DNA from: a virus
Strand: one strand, 5' to 3'
Length of the DNA: 64,000 nt
IMG/VR virus record: IMGVR_UViG_3300005264_000830
Location: 1 to 64,000 of that record
Shown here: positions 1 to 8,300 of the stretch, piece by piece
Layout: each line of letters opens with the position of its first letter
Numbering within the stretch: the stretch's first letter is position 1
The notes under the pieces: generated by a model
The model's input: the letters and a program-made list of their open reading frames with translations, nothing else
Told to the model about the DNA's origin: nothing
Database searches by the model: none
Made by a program: the position numbers and the translations under genes

Positions 1-27
1 AATAATAATGATAGGAGGATTTAAAAT

Positions 28-137
28 ATGGCACGTAATAGAATAATTTATGCCAGTCAATCAGTTTGGGTTGATGGCGAAGTTCTATACAGAGTACAAT
101 CACTAGGAACAACTACATCGTTTACAAGCGAGGACAT
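28..137 (+). CDS. Tail-tube-like structural protein, exon 1
   Basis: This is the N-terminal exon of the gene that resumes at 1696. Translation starts at ATG 28 behind an AGGAGG at 13-18. The exon encodes 36 residues plus two bases of codon 37 and begins MARNRIIYASQSVWV. An N-terminus of the form N-[RK]-[IL]-IYASQ-x(n)-L-x-RVQS is, from memory, typical of major tail-tube proteins of large phages. Read straight through, the frame stops at 142-144. The last exon bases GGACAT (132-137) can pair with GTGTCC (147-152), giving a group I P1 helix with the required U-G wobble at the splice site. Joining T137 to C1696 makes ATC and restores an open frame of 521 residues. The splice is inferred, but phase and structure agree. 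Confidence 0.72.
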
Positions 138-187
138 AAATTAAATGTGTCCCTTATTCAGTAATGAGTAAGAGAAAAAACTTGGCT

Positions 188-268
188 ATATGCTGGAAAC
201 ACTTGATAAGCTTTAGATACTACCGAAATCGGAGTGATAATTCTAAAGATAGAGTCAATCAGCAGGGA
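188..268 (+). repeat. 81-bp intron repeat, copy A (P4-P5 domain)
   Basis: First of three identical 81-bp copies. It folds as a P4-P5 domain: outer TGCTG/CAGCA, TTGA/TCAA, CTTTAGA/TCTAAAG and a terminal CCG/CGG hairpin. It lies directly after the P2 hairpin, but the bases before it (CTTGGCT) have no visible P3 partner. It therefore looks like an extra, non-core copy. It is followed by a 26-base T/A-rich linker and then copy B. Confidence 0.85.
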
Positions 269-294
269 AGTTCTTTTTAGAAAAAAATTTCACG

Positions 295-375
295 ATATGC
301 TGGAAACACTTGATAAGCTTTAGATACTACCGAAATCGGAGTGATAATTCTAAAGATAGAGTCAATCAGCAGGGA
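295..375 (+). repeat. 81-bp intron repeat, copy B (P4-P5, probable core copy)
   Basis: Second identical copy. It is preceded by TTTCAC (288-293), which pairs with GTGAAA downstream of P7. This is the only copy with a proper P3 5' strand, and so the likely catalytic-core copy. Its 3' end supplies the AGGGAG Shine-Dalgarno of the endonuclease gene. Confidence 0.85.
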
Positions 376-388
376 GTATTTATGATAA
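371..388 (+). promoter_or_regulatory. Endonuclease ribosome-binding site and start codon buried in the P6 stem
   Basis: AGGGAG (371-376) is the Shine-Dalgarno for ATG 382. The bases TATTTATGATAA (377-388) are perfectly complementary to TTATCATAAATA (1450-1461), so start and stop codons of the endonuclease lie in one 12-bp stem that closes the P6 extension. In the folded intron the start codon would be hidden. In other phage introns such pairing represses endonuclease translation. Repression here is inferred from the pairing. Confidence 0.65.
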
Positions 389-1458
389 AAATTAGTAAAG
401 AAAGATTAGAGGATTTATATAAACAATATGGTTCTATACGAGCTGTAGGAAAATTTTTAAATATACCTAAAAGTACTATCGCTTATCAGTTTAAGAAATA
501 TAATATTAAAACTGTAAAAAATAGTATTAAAAAGGTAGATATACTTAGGTTATTAAAAGAACTAGGTTCTGTTTATAAAGTAGCGGGAAGATTAGATGTG
601 TCTCCAGGATTATTATATTATTTTATTAATAAGTATGAAATAGACATAACTAAAGAACGTTTTCCATATAATAAACAAGAATTAATTAAATTACATGAAG
701 AATGTGGTTCTATAACAAATGTAGCATCTAAATTAAATAGAAATTATTCAACAGTTAGACATTGGTATAAAGAGTTCAACATCATACTTAATAAATCAGG
801 TATGACAGTGTTTCATAAACTTAGGAACACCCCAATGTCAGATGTACATAAATCAGCTTTAATAGGTAGTATGTTGGGTGATGGGGGTATGTGGTTAGCT
901 CCTCATAGTAAAAATGCTCGATTATATGTTTGTCATTGTGAAAAACAATTAGGGTATTTAAAATGGCTCAATGAATTATTTCAACCATTTTCTAGACCTA
1001 TCAAACAAACCGAAAAAGCATCGAAAAAATTTATATGTGGAAACGAAGTTAATGGAAGTAATTTTTATAGATTTTACACTATTGCTCATCCAGATATAAC
1101 TTCTATATATAAAACTTATTATAGGAAAAATATTAAGGGAATTGATAAGTCATTAATAAATAAAGTAGATTTATTAGCAATGGCAATTTGGTTCGCTGAT
1201 GATGGGAGTATTCAACGTAATAAGAAAAAAGAACCTGTTTGTTGCAGTATTGCTACTTGTAGTTTTACATATAAAGAACATTTAATTATTGTAGACATTG
1301 TGCGTAAATTTTTTAATGGTACAATAAAAATAAGTAAACATGGTAATAAATTAAGAGAAGATTATGTACTTAATATGTACGGAAAACAACATGTAAATGA
1401 TTTTCTAAATATGATTAAGTTAATATTACCAGAATGTATTCATTATAAATTATCATAA
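382..1458 (+). CDS. LAGLIDADG homing endonuclease, intron-encoded
   Basis: A 358-residue site-specific DNA endonuclease expected to cut intronless alleles and spread the intron. The C-terminal half has two LAGLIDADG-type helices: ALIGSMLGDGGM (about 159-170) and LAMAIWFADDGS (about 265-276). The acidic catalytic residues D167 and D273/D274 lie near the helix ends, as in the LAGLIDADG_2-type family. The N-terminal third has three tandem helix-turn-helix-like units of about 45 residues (about 4-42, 51-88, 96-134), each with a 'GS-[IV]-x-x-[VA]' turn. These probably add DNA specificity. I chose ATG 382 because AGGGAG lies five bases upstream. An earlier in-frame TTG at 310 would translate intron core RNA and is unlikely. 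No frameshift is seen, so the enzyme is probably intact. Confidence 0.9.
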   Translation: MIKISKERLEDLYKQYGSIRAVGKFLNIPKSTIAYQFKKYNIKTVKNSIKKVDILRLLKELGSVYKVAGRLDVSPGLLYYFINKYEIDITKERFPYNKQELIKLHEECGSITNVASKLNRNYSTVRHWYKEFNIILNKSGMTVFHKLRNTPMSDVHKSALIGSMLGDGGMWLAPHSKNARLYVCHCEKQLGYLKWLNELFQPFSRPIKQTEKASKKFICGNEVNGSNFYRFYTIAHPDITSIYKTYYRKNIKGIDKSLINKVDLLAMAIWFADDGSIQRNKKKEPVCCSIATCSFTYKEHLIIVDIVRKFFNGTIKISKHGNKLREDYVLNMYGKQHVNDFLNMIKLILPECIHYKLS

Positions 1459-1470
1459 ATAACCTTCAGA

Positions 1471-1495
1471 GACTGGGTGTGAAACTCCTACATTA
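1471..1495 (+). repeat. 25-bp direct repeat, P7-P3'-P8 5' segment, copy 1
   Basis: Identical to 1604-1628. It contains the P7 5' strand GACTG, the P3 3' strand GTGAAA and the P8 5' strand TCCTAC. It runs straight into repeat copy C, so its P8 3' strand and P7 3' strand are missing locally. It could only complete a core by using the downstream strands, with copy C lying in the P8 loop. Confidence 0.8.
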
Positions 1496-1575
1496 TATGC
1501 TGGAAACACTTGATAAGCTTTAGATACTACCGAAATCGGAGTGATAATTCTAAAGATAGAGTCAATCAGCAGGGA
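1495..1575 (+). repeat. 81-bp intron repeat, copy C (P4-P5 domain)
   Basis: Third identical copy. It is followed by a compact endonuclease-free P6 (CTGATTT 1577-1583 with AAATCAG 1588-1594) and then the complete P7-P3'-P8-P7' module. Recombination between copies B and C would remove the endonuclease and leave a compact, foldable intron. Confidence 0.85.
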
Positions 1576-1603
1576 GCTGATTTAATAAAATCAGGCCCCC
1601 AAC

Positions 1604-1628
1604 GACTGGGTGTGAAACTCCTACATTA
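1604..1628 (+). repeat. 25-bp direct repeat, P7-P3'-P8 5' segment, copy 2
   Basis: Second copy of the 25-bp segment. Here it is followed directly by the P8 loop, the P8 3' strand (1630-1635) and the P7 3' strand (1644-1648). This copy therefore sits in an intact half-core. Confidence 0.8.
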
Positions 1629-1695
1629 AGTAGGATGATGGTACAGTCTGAACTCATAGGAGACTATGAGAGGGAGAATCGAAGAATTTTCCCCG

Positions 1696-3151
1696 CCTAA
1701 CAGGTAAAGCTGAGGTCACTAAAGTAACAGAATGTCCTGCTGTGACAGTAACTCTGAATACCAATGATTTTGGTGATGTAAGGACCTTTGCTTCTTTAGC
1801 TCAGGTTGCTTCTGCAAAGAAAGCTATGAATGCTTCTGCTACTTCTACTAATGCAAACTTAGTGGCTGGTGGTACGTATCTTCATGGTGTAGCTCTTGCA
1901 GATTTTGCCGTAACTTGCGGTAATTTAACTGGTGTTACTTTATGGGCACCTGTTCAAGATGAGTGTTCTATCGGTACGTTGGCTAACAACATCGATCAGA
2001 CATTATTTTTGGACGAAGTATATGTTAACAGTTTGGAATATAGCTATACTACAGGAGCTAATGCTACTGAAAATTATGGCGCTGAAACTGATAATAAGAT
2101 GTGGCTGTTGAATGACGGTAGGTTTGTTAATTTTGAGGAAGCAACTATTTCTGGTGGAAATATAACTGATGGTTATGTTGATCTTAGTTTAGCAGCATCC
2201 GCTGAAATAGCGACACTTACTGCCGGTTTAGGCTTTCTAAGAAAAGATAATGATGGAGCCCCAGCAGTTACTTGGTTTGATGAGAGTAGAAATGTAATGG
2301 AGAATGTAGAAATTGTTGCCGGGGCATCTTCCTCAGTGGATACATATGTATATGAAGATACTGGATCGGAACATAGAATTTATTTGCCAACTGGAGCAAA
2401 AACTCCAGCTATTGGTGACATTCTTACATTTGTTTATTCTGCAGATGCTTATTCTGCACCGATGAATACTTACTTCACACCTCTAACAGAGGCAACTACT
2501 CGTCCTGACGGTGTAGGGGCTTTAAGACAGGGACAAGTTGAAGTATATGTTGTTGATGCTGCTTCTGCCGCTACAGATTTTGATAATGCTTGGCGTTTAA
2601 CAGGTTGTACTATTAGTACTGACTTGACTCGTGAACCATTAACAGAGCTAGGACATCTTGGTCCTTATGATAGACCACTTACTTTGCCTATTCCGATTAC
2701 AATGACTGTAGATTCTACAGCCGGTGATCTTGAAAACTGGGCAAAATTTGCTGGAAAATTAACAGACTTTGATGCTGATACAATGACAGATATAGATCTT
2801 ACTGACCTTATGGTTAAAGATGATCTTACATTAGTTGTTAAAGTATTTGAACAAACTGACGAAGAGGCTGGTGGAACTGGTTCTAATAGAACTGTTTTGG
2901 CTACTAGTGACATGGTCGGTGATGAATATTTTGACGATGGTGTTATGTCAGTATATGCGGGTGGTGAGCGAGAAAGAGCTCTTAAAACTATTGTAGTTAA
3001 AAACCTTAAAATTACTGATGAGGGTATGACTCTCGATGTAGGTTCTAATGCTACCCAGACATTTGGTTTTAAATCATCAAATGACCTGTATGCAATTAAG
3101 GGTGACGTTTCTTACGCTACAGTAAACACTACTATAGCTCGTAATGCTTAA
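1696..3151 (+). CDS. Tail-tube-like structural protein, exon 2
   Basis: Main exon of the split gene. Joined to 28-137 it gives a 521-residue protein continuing ...TSEDI-LTGKAEVTKV...PAVTVTLNTND. Read alone, the first usable start is GTG 1742, inside the conserved N-terminal region and without a Shine-Dalgarno, so it is not a real start. The pattern 'V-x-[EP]-x-PAV-x-[VL]-x-L' after the SEDI segment resembles the start of tail-tube/major structural proteins of large phages (family knowledge, from memory). The product is acidic, Gly/Thr/Ala-rich and has no signal peptide, as expected for a tube subunit. The position just before chaperone-like genes and the tape measure supports the call. No sheath gene lies in the window, so tail type is open. 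Confidence 0.6.
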
Positions 3152-3173
3152 TAAGAAATAATTAAATAAACTT

Positions 3174-3207
3174 TAAGAAGAGGAGGTTTGGTCATCTCCT
3201 CTTCTTA
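3174..3207 (+). terminator. Strong hairpin after the tube-like gene (possible terminator or attenuator)
   Basis: An 11-bp perfect inverted repeat, AAGAAGAGGAG (3175-3185) with CTCCTCTTCTT (3196-3206), is extended by T3174-A3207. It begins 22 bases past the stop codon. No uninterrupted U tract follows, so it may be an mRNA-processing or stabilising structure, or a partial terminator that lowers expression of downstream genes relative to the abundant tube protein. Confidence 0.5.
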
Positions 3208-3210
3208 GGA

Positions 3211-3227
3211 TTCTCATTCGATGAGAA
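3211..3227 (+). other. Small hairpin before the next gene
   Basis: TTCTCAT (3211-3217) pairs with ATGAGAA (3221-3227) around a TCG loop, just after the large hairpin and before the GGAGGGG ribosome-binding site (3235-3241) of the gene at 3252. Function is not evident. Confidence 0.35.
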
Positions 3228-3251
3228 GAGATATGGAGGGGAATAAAGGAT

Positions 3252-3518
3252 ATGGGAAAAACATTTAATGATAATAGTCGTAAAAGATTAGTGAAAGATA
3301 TGCGGCAAGAAGTTACTAAAATGATGGAAAAGTCATTAGACTTCGCTGATGTAGCATGCCCTAAAGATAATTTTAAGCAATTAAGATCTAAAATTTTGCG
3401 AATTGGAAATAACTGTATGCGTAACTTAACTGATATTTTTGAAAGTTATGACGTAAAATACACAAAAATTAATGAAGAAATAATAGAATTCAGAAATGAA
3501 GGACAAGGAGAAAAATAA
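3252..3518 (+). CDS. Small helical protein of unknown function
   Basis: Predicted 88-residue protein with a clear ribosome-binding site (GGAGGGG 3235-3241). Charged and largely helical in composition, with Lys/Arg-rich N-terminal and central parts and only two Cys, so no zinc site is apparent. Its stop overlaps the next start by one base (TAATG), so the two genes are probably translationally coupled. It lies between the tube gene and the chaperone-like pair, a position often held by small tail-assembly factors. I recognise no family. Confidence 0.75.
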   Translation: MGKTFNDNSRKRLVKDMRQEVTKMMEKSLDFADVACPKDNFKQLRSKILRIGNNCMRNLTDIFESYDVKYTKINEEIIEFRNEGQGEK

Positions 3519-4249
3519 TGGTTGATAACAAAGAAGAAATTAAGGTAGATTTAAGAAGGAGCTTTATTGGCCCAGACGAAGAGACTGTATATTACATTGA
3601 TAACCCTAATGCAGAAGCTATTAGAGGAGCTGATTGGCAATACAGTAAAACCTATACTAGATGTTTGAGTGAAGGTATTACTACTAGTGCTGAGATGATG
3701 GATATACTTAAACGTAGAGGTGTTATAGGGGATGATTTTGATCGTAGAGTAGAAGAACTTACAATTAAGCTTAATGAGTCTATTCAACGATTATCAGAAG
3801 CTGTTACCTCAGAGGATAAAGCAGCCTTAGCGCTTTCAGTATCACAAGATAGAGAATTACTGTTTCAGTGGAATCAAAGACTTAGTGGTCCAATGAGCAA
3901 TACATGTGAACAAATAGCTGATGATGCTAGATTGGAATTTTTGACAGCAAGTATACTGCAGAATGAAGATGGTACTAGAGTTTGGGATCATTATGATGAT
4001 TTTCTTACTACTAGAGATCAAACTCTTTCTATGAAGGCTAGATACGAAGTAATGTTGTTTCTTCAAGGGTATGAGTCAGATTTTCTTGATAGTACTCCTG
4101 AGGCAATGGCAATGCGAGAAGTTGAAGCTGATATTATAAAGGAAGCTGCTAAAGAAGTAGAAGCAAAAAAACCAGTTAAAAAAGTTACTTCAAAAGCTAA
4201 AATAAAACCTAGAACAAAAAGAACTACTAAAAAACCAACTAAAGAATAA
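3518..4249 (+). CDS. Putative tail assembly chaperone-like protein 1
   Basis: A 243-residue protein in the slot between tube and tape measure, where tail assembly chaperones usually lie. It has a segment around residues 38-60 (DWQYSKTYTRCLSEGI), a predicted coiled helix (about 68-95), an aromatic helical region around residues 140-185 (ARLEFLTASILQ, VWDHYDDF), and a very basic Lys/Thr-rich tail from about 208. The layout matches the next gene, so the two look like diverged paralogues. I checked for the classical -1 frameshift joining chaperone genes: the -1 frame has stops at 4210, 4228 and 4240, so no fusion product is expected. Function is inferred from position only. Confidence 0.5.
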   Translation: MVDNKEEIKVDLRRSFIGPDEETVYYIDNPNAEAIRGADWQYSKTYTRCLSEGITTSAEMMDILKRRGVIGDDFDRRVEELTIKLNESIQRLSEAVTSEDKAALALSVSQDRELLFQWNQRLSGPMSNTCEQIADDARLEFLTASILQNEDGTRVWDHYDDFLTTRDQTLSMKARYEVMLFLQGYESDFLDSTPEAMAMREVEADIIKEAAKEVEAKKPVKKVTSKAKIKPRTKRTTKKPTKE

Positions 4250-4251
4250 TT

Positions 4252-5271
4252 ATGGGAGTAGAATTATTATCTGATGATGAAGTAGAGAAATATATTATTA
4301 AAATATCTACTGGAACAAAACTAGATATTATTAGTGATGAAATTATTTTATTTAAGTACCCAGATAATAATTTAAAATTAAAAACAGATATTTTTTATGA
4401 TATATCCTACAAGAAGGCTATTAAAGATGGCCTTCTTGATAGGGTAGCTCTTGAAAATTTAATAAAGAAAAGAAGTTTATTTTCTGCTGAGGAGCAAAAA
4501 CAATTAGACAAATTAAATTCAAGACTAGAAGGGCAACAAATCCTTCTAGGAAAAACAACAAGAGTAAAAGCCAATCAAGATAGAATTAAAAAAGTTATTG
4601 AAGAATTGAATACAGAAATACTTCAATTAACTTATAAGAAAAAATCTAAATTAATGATGTCAGCAGAAGTAAAAGCCAACGAAGAAAGATCCCTCTATTT
4701 GTGTTGGGCAAGCACATTTAATGAAGAAAACTCAGAGTTATATTGGAAAACTTATCAAGATTTTAATAGAACTACTAAAATAGAATTTAGAGAAAAGGTA
4801 CTATCATCTTTTTTAGATTTTTATTCTGGGATACGTACTGATAAGATTAGATATATAGCTAGACATAATTTATGGAGAATTCGTTATGTAAATAGTCAGA
4901 AGGTGGGAGAACAACTATTCGGTGTTCCTTCTGCAAACTATACTACTGATATGCTAAGTTTAGTATATTGGTCAAATTATTATGATAATATATATCAAAT
5001 GATGCCAGAAGATCGACCTGGGGATTTAATAATAGATGATGATGATGCACTAGACGCATACATGAAATCATTCTATGAGGAAAGGACACGAGAGGATGCT
5101 ACTAGACGTAGTAAACATAAAACCCCTGGAAAATTATCAGCATTTGATTCAGAAGAAGTCATAGTTACAGCTTCAAATGAATTATGGCATGATATTGATT
5201 ATGATAAGCCTAGAGAGGCTCAAAAACTAAAAGATAGAACTGATATAAAGAAACGGACCAAGCGAGGATAG
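4252..5271 (+). CDS. Putative tail assembly chaperone-like protein 2
   Basis: A 339-residue protein starting two bases after the previous stop with no good Shine-Dalgarno, so probably coupled. It repeats the plan of its neighbour: a Y-x-x-A-x-x-x-G-L-L segment (about 49-60), a long coiled coil (about 75-140), an aromatic helical core with YLCWASTF and YWKTYQDF (about 149-175), then an acidic DDDD stretch (about 261-264) and a basic C-terminus. By position it is the second member of a chaperone pair feeding the giant tape measure. An alternative is a minor tail or tail-completion protein. Nothing catalytic is visible. Confidence 0.5.
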   Translation: MGVELLSDDEVEKYIIKISTGTKLDIISDEIILFKYPDNNLKLKTDIFYDISYKKAIKDGLLDRVALENLIKKRSLFSAEEQKQLDKLNSRLEGQQILLGKTTRVKANQDRIKKVIEELNTEILQLTYKKKSKLMMSAEVKANEERSLYLCWASTFNEENSELYWKTYQDFNRTTKIEFREKVLSSFLDFYSGIRTDKIRYIARHNLWRIRYVNSQKVGEQLFGVPSANYTTDMLSLVYWSNYYDNIYQMMPEDRPGDLIIDDDDALDAYMKSFYEERTREDATRRSKHKTPGKLSAFDSEEVIVTASNELWHDIDYDKPREAQKLKDRTDIKKRTKRG

Positions 5272-5316
5272 GAATTAAGTAACTACTATAATTATAAGAG
5301 TTTTTATTTTAATTTT

Positions 5317-5333
5317 AGGAGGAATTCGCCTTG
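5317..5333 (+). promoter_or_regulatory. Strong ribosome-binding site with TTG start for the tape-measure ORF
   Basis: AGGAGG (5317-5322) lies eight bases before TTG 5331, the first possible start of the 4530-codon frame. The next in-frame ATG is far downstream, so TTG is favoured. A rare start on a giant protein may keep its copy number low. Confidence 0.75.
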
Positions 5334-8300
5334 GGCCTATATACAATTGAATTTACTGATAAATCTACCAATAAAGGTGGTGCTGTAACTAGTAAAACTA
5401 GTTCTAAAAGTACTACTGACATATCCAATACACAAAGAGAACTTGCTAAATTTGTTAGCAGTTTTACTAAATCTCTTGAATCTACAATTTCAAAAGCACT
5501 GACTGATGGATTATCCAGATCCTTAAAAGGGTCAGGAGTCCGAAAAACTCAAGCTTCGAATACTACTAATATTTCTAAAGAAGTAAATACTTATACAAAA
5601 AATCTATTTAAAGATTTAGACTCTAAATTATCATCGCTAGGTAAACAGCCATCTGGAGTAGATGTTCAAACTATAGTTAAAGAGATAATTACTGGGTCTG
5701 ATAAAAAAATAGATCAATTAATAAAAGTAATTCAAATCCAGACTGGTGGGTCAATAGATGTATCTACTATAAAAAAGCTTAAAGAATCATTAAATACTAA
5801 CATAAATAAAGCAGCTTCACCTGAAATAGTTAAAGCCTTAACTAATGTACAATCTGCAGTAAATGAATTAAGTGCGGCTAGTAAATCTATAACTGGTGCC
5901 GCTTTAAAATTATCTTCTATAAGAAAAAGCGATTCAAAAATTTCTATGGATGAGTTTACTTCTTACTTCTCTAATATAAAATCATTTGCTTCTAATTCAA
6001 AAGATTCTTATGAAGTTTTAAAATCATTAAAAAATTCAATAGATACTTTAATAAAAGTAGCTTCCAAAAATAATAAGTCTACAAATTTAGGCCCTTTAGG
6101 TGCTTCTTTTGGAAAAGCTGCAGCTAATTCTAGACAACAAATAATAACTAAAACAAAGACTATAAGAGATAATATAAAAGAAGATCCTAAGAAAATAGCT
6201 ACTACAATAGCTAATGCAATATTAAAAGTACTAAAGGATTCGCCATTAACAAATAATTCAAAATTAGTGGATACCCTAACTAACTTTGAAGGAGGAGTTA
6301 AGGATTTAAATAAATTAGCTGGAGAAATTGCTAATGGATTAAAACAGGCTAAGAGTGTTGATACTAAAGGATTACTTACTACACTTAAATCTATTACTAC
6401 TAAACAAGTTCCAATAGATGCAATACAAAGAAATAAAGAATGGAAAGAGTATGCTACTTCAATAAATACTTTAACTAAGATTGCAAATACTATTGTAACA
6501 AAAATAGAACTTGTAGTAGACAAACTTTCTATTAAAAGACAGGTTAAAAAAGCTACTGTAGAAGCGTCTAAAGAAGTAGACCCTATTAAAATTCCTCTTG
6601 ATATAGACACTTCATCATTAGATATAATAGAGAAACAAACAAAGACAATACAGAGTAATTTAGAAGATATACAAAATACCAGGAAGTCTTTTAATGACCC
6701 AAAGCCTGGAACTGTATCTCCTTTTAGTAAAAAAGAAATAACAAATAGTAAAAAAGATTTGGATAAAACTATAGCAGATTTTATGTCTAATTTAACTACT
6801 AGATCAAAATACGCTAAAGGAGCACAGGGGACAAGAGCAGCCAACACTTCATATGCTAAAGGGGAATTAAGACAATTAATAGAAATAAAAGATCTGGATA
6901 AGTTATTTTCTTTTGTTAAAGAGAGACGTTCTAACATTGAAAAACAAGGACCAGATAAATTCTTTTATTCAGGCTGTGATGATGGAAAACAATCATTGGA
7001 ATTATTAAATAAAATATTTAATATATTATCTACCATCTCTCCTGCATATTTAAATGATGCCAAAAATCTTGCTAATAAAGATACTTCTAAAAATATAGAT
7101 TTAAAAGATATAGTTAAAGAATTAAAAACTATTGTAGCATCATTAAAGAATAATGATAGTAGGGGGCTAGAAAATAATACAGTAGATTATTTGGATAGGT
7201 TTACTAAAGCTGTCGAAAAATCTCAAGATAATTATACTGAATTAAAGAAAATTATTGATTATAGTAAAAGTTCGCCAGAACAGGCAAATATTACATTTTC
7301 AGGGTTTGATGAGTTAATTTCACTAGTGACGAAGATTCAAGAGAGTCAGGATATAAAAGCAGACCCAGTAACTGTAAAAGTATCGTCTGTAATTGAATCT
7401 CCTAAAATTAAACCAGCACTTCAACCTACCACAGCTGCTACCAGTAAAGATCCTGCTGCTGGTTCCTCAGGGATAAGAAGAGTGAATCTTGCTAAAGAAA
7501 AACTTGCCCAAAAATCTGTGTATTCTTATAAAGATGCGATTATTCCTCCTTCCAAATCTTTGTCAATGCCAATTATAGGTAGAGGTAAAAAATTAAATCA
7601 AGCTGAGGAGTTACGTAAACTTACTCATGATAATATATCTGAATTGGCCTCTTCGTTAGTAGATTTGAGACAATATATAGTGGATACTTTAAGTAAAGAG
7701 TTAAAAAAATATAATTCTGGTTGGGAAATTGTAAGGGATAGTGAAACACAGCCTATTTCAGAATATTTTAATATGCAAACAGGGTTTAATAAGAAGAAAG
7801 CTGGAAAGCAGTATTCTTTAAAAATCGCAAATATGAAAGAATTAAGATCTCAGACAGGTAATTACAATAAAGATGCTACTCCTACATCTTTAATCTCAGA
7901 TTTTAAAAATATTACTCATAATAAATTAATATCATCTAATAAAGGAGTAATAACCGAAGAGATTGCAAAATGGTTAAAAAGAAATACTGATAAGAATATA
8001 GACGATTGGGATTGGAAAAATGTAGGTAAGTCGGTTGTTGAAAATTTAAAAAGCGCTAAGAAAAATTATGGTGGTAAAGGTTTTGATCCTCCTCAGAAAT
8101 TTATTGATGAATTAAATAAGTTAGGAAGAGCTCAATTAGAGAGTATTTATAAAGATACATTGAGTGAAATACATTCAAATAAATTACTTAATATAGGAAC
8201 TACAAATAAGTATAAGAAAAAAGTATCTCTTACTAGGAATATTAGTGTTCAAGCAGCAAGACGAACCAGTACAGGCGCTGCTACATTTGAAACTGCAACA

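Larger units (their letters stand above)
138..1695 (+). ncRNA. Group I self-splicing intron with internal homing endonuclease gene
   Basis: The intron splits the tail-tube-like gene. Pairings visible by eye: P1 (132-137 with 147-152, U-G at the splice site); P2 hairpin 154-160/165-171 with a GTAA loop; P3 TTTCAC 288-293 with GTGAAA (1479-1484 or 1612-1617); P4 TGCTG/CAGCA bounding each 81-bp repeat; P5 pairing CTTTAGA/TCTAAAG inside it; P7 GACTG (1471-1475 or 1604-1608) with CAGTC 1644-1648; P8 TCCTAC 1619-1624/GTAGGA 1630-1635; P9 hairpin 1653-1670 with a GAGA loop; and an eight-pair hairpin 1672-1693. G1695 is the likely omega-G. The endonuclease gene sits in the P6 loop. P4-P5 occurs three times and the P7-P3-P8 5' segment twice, so the working core is ambiguous. 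Stretches 138-381 and 1459-1695 hold only intron structure. Confidence 0.85.

Noticed and set aside
188-375. Two 81-bp identical repeats separated by 26 bases, which could suggest a CRISPR-like array
   Set aside because: The repeats fold as group I P4-P5 domains, the third copy is more than 1 kb away, and no cas genes are present.
310-381. Longer homing-endonuclease start at TTG 310
   Set aside because: This stretch is the P4-P5 core RNA. ATG 382 has a well-placed AGGGAG.
1742-1744. GTG 1742 as the start of the tube-like gene
   Set aside because: No Shine-Dalgarno. The frame is open upstream through the intron 3' end, and splicing to exon 1 gives a full N-terminus.
4201-4252. -1 frameshift joining the two chaperone-like genes as in lambda G/GT
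   Set aside because: The -1 frame has stops at 4210, 4228 and 4240, and the AAA AAA run is not a proper slippery heptamer.
5287-5292. TATAAT as a -10 promoter element before the tape measure
   Set aside because: No recognisable -35 about 17 bases upstream. TATAAT is expected by chance in such AT-rich DNA.
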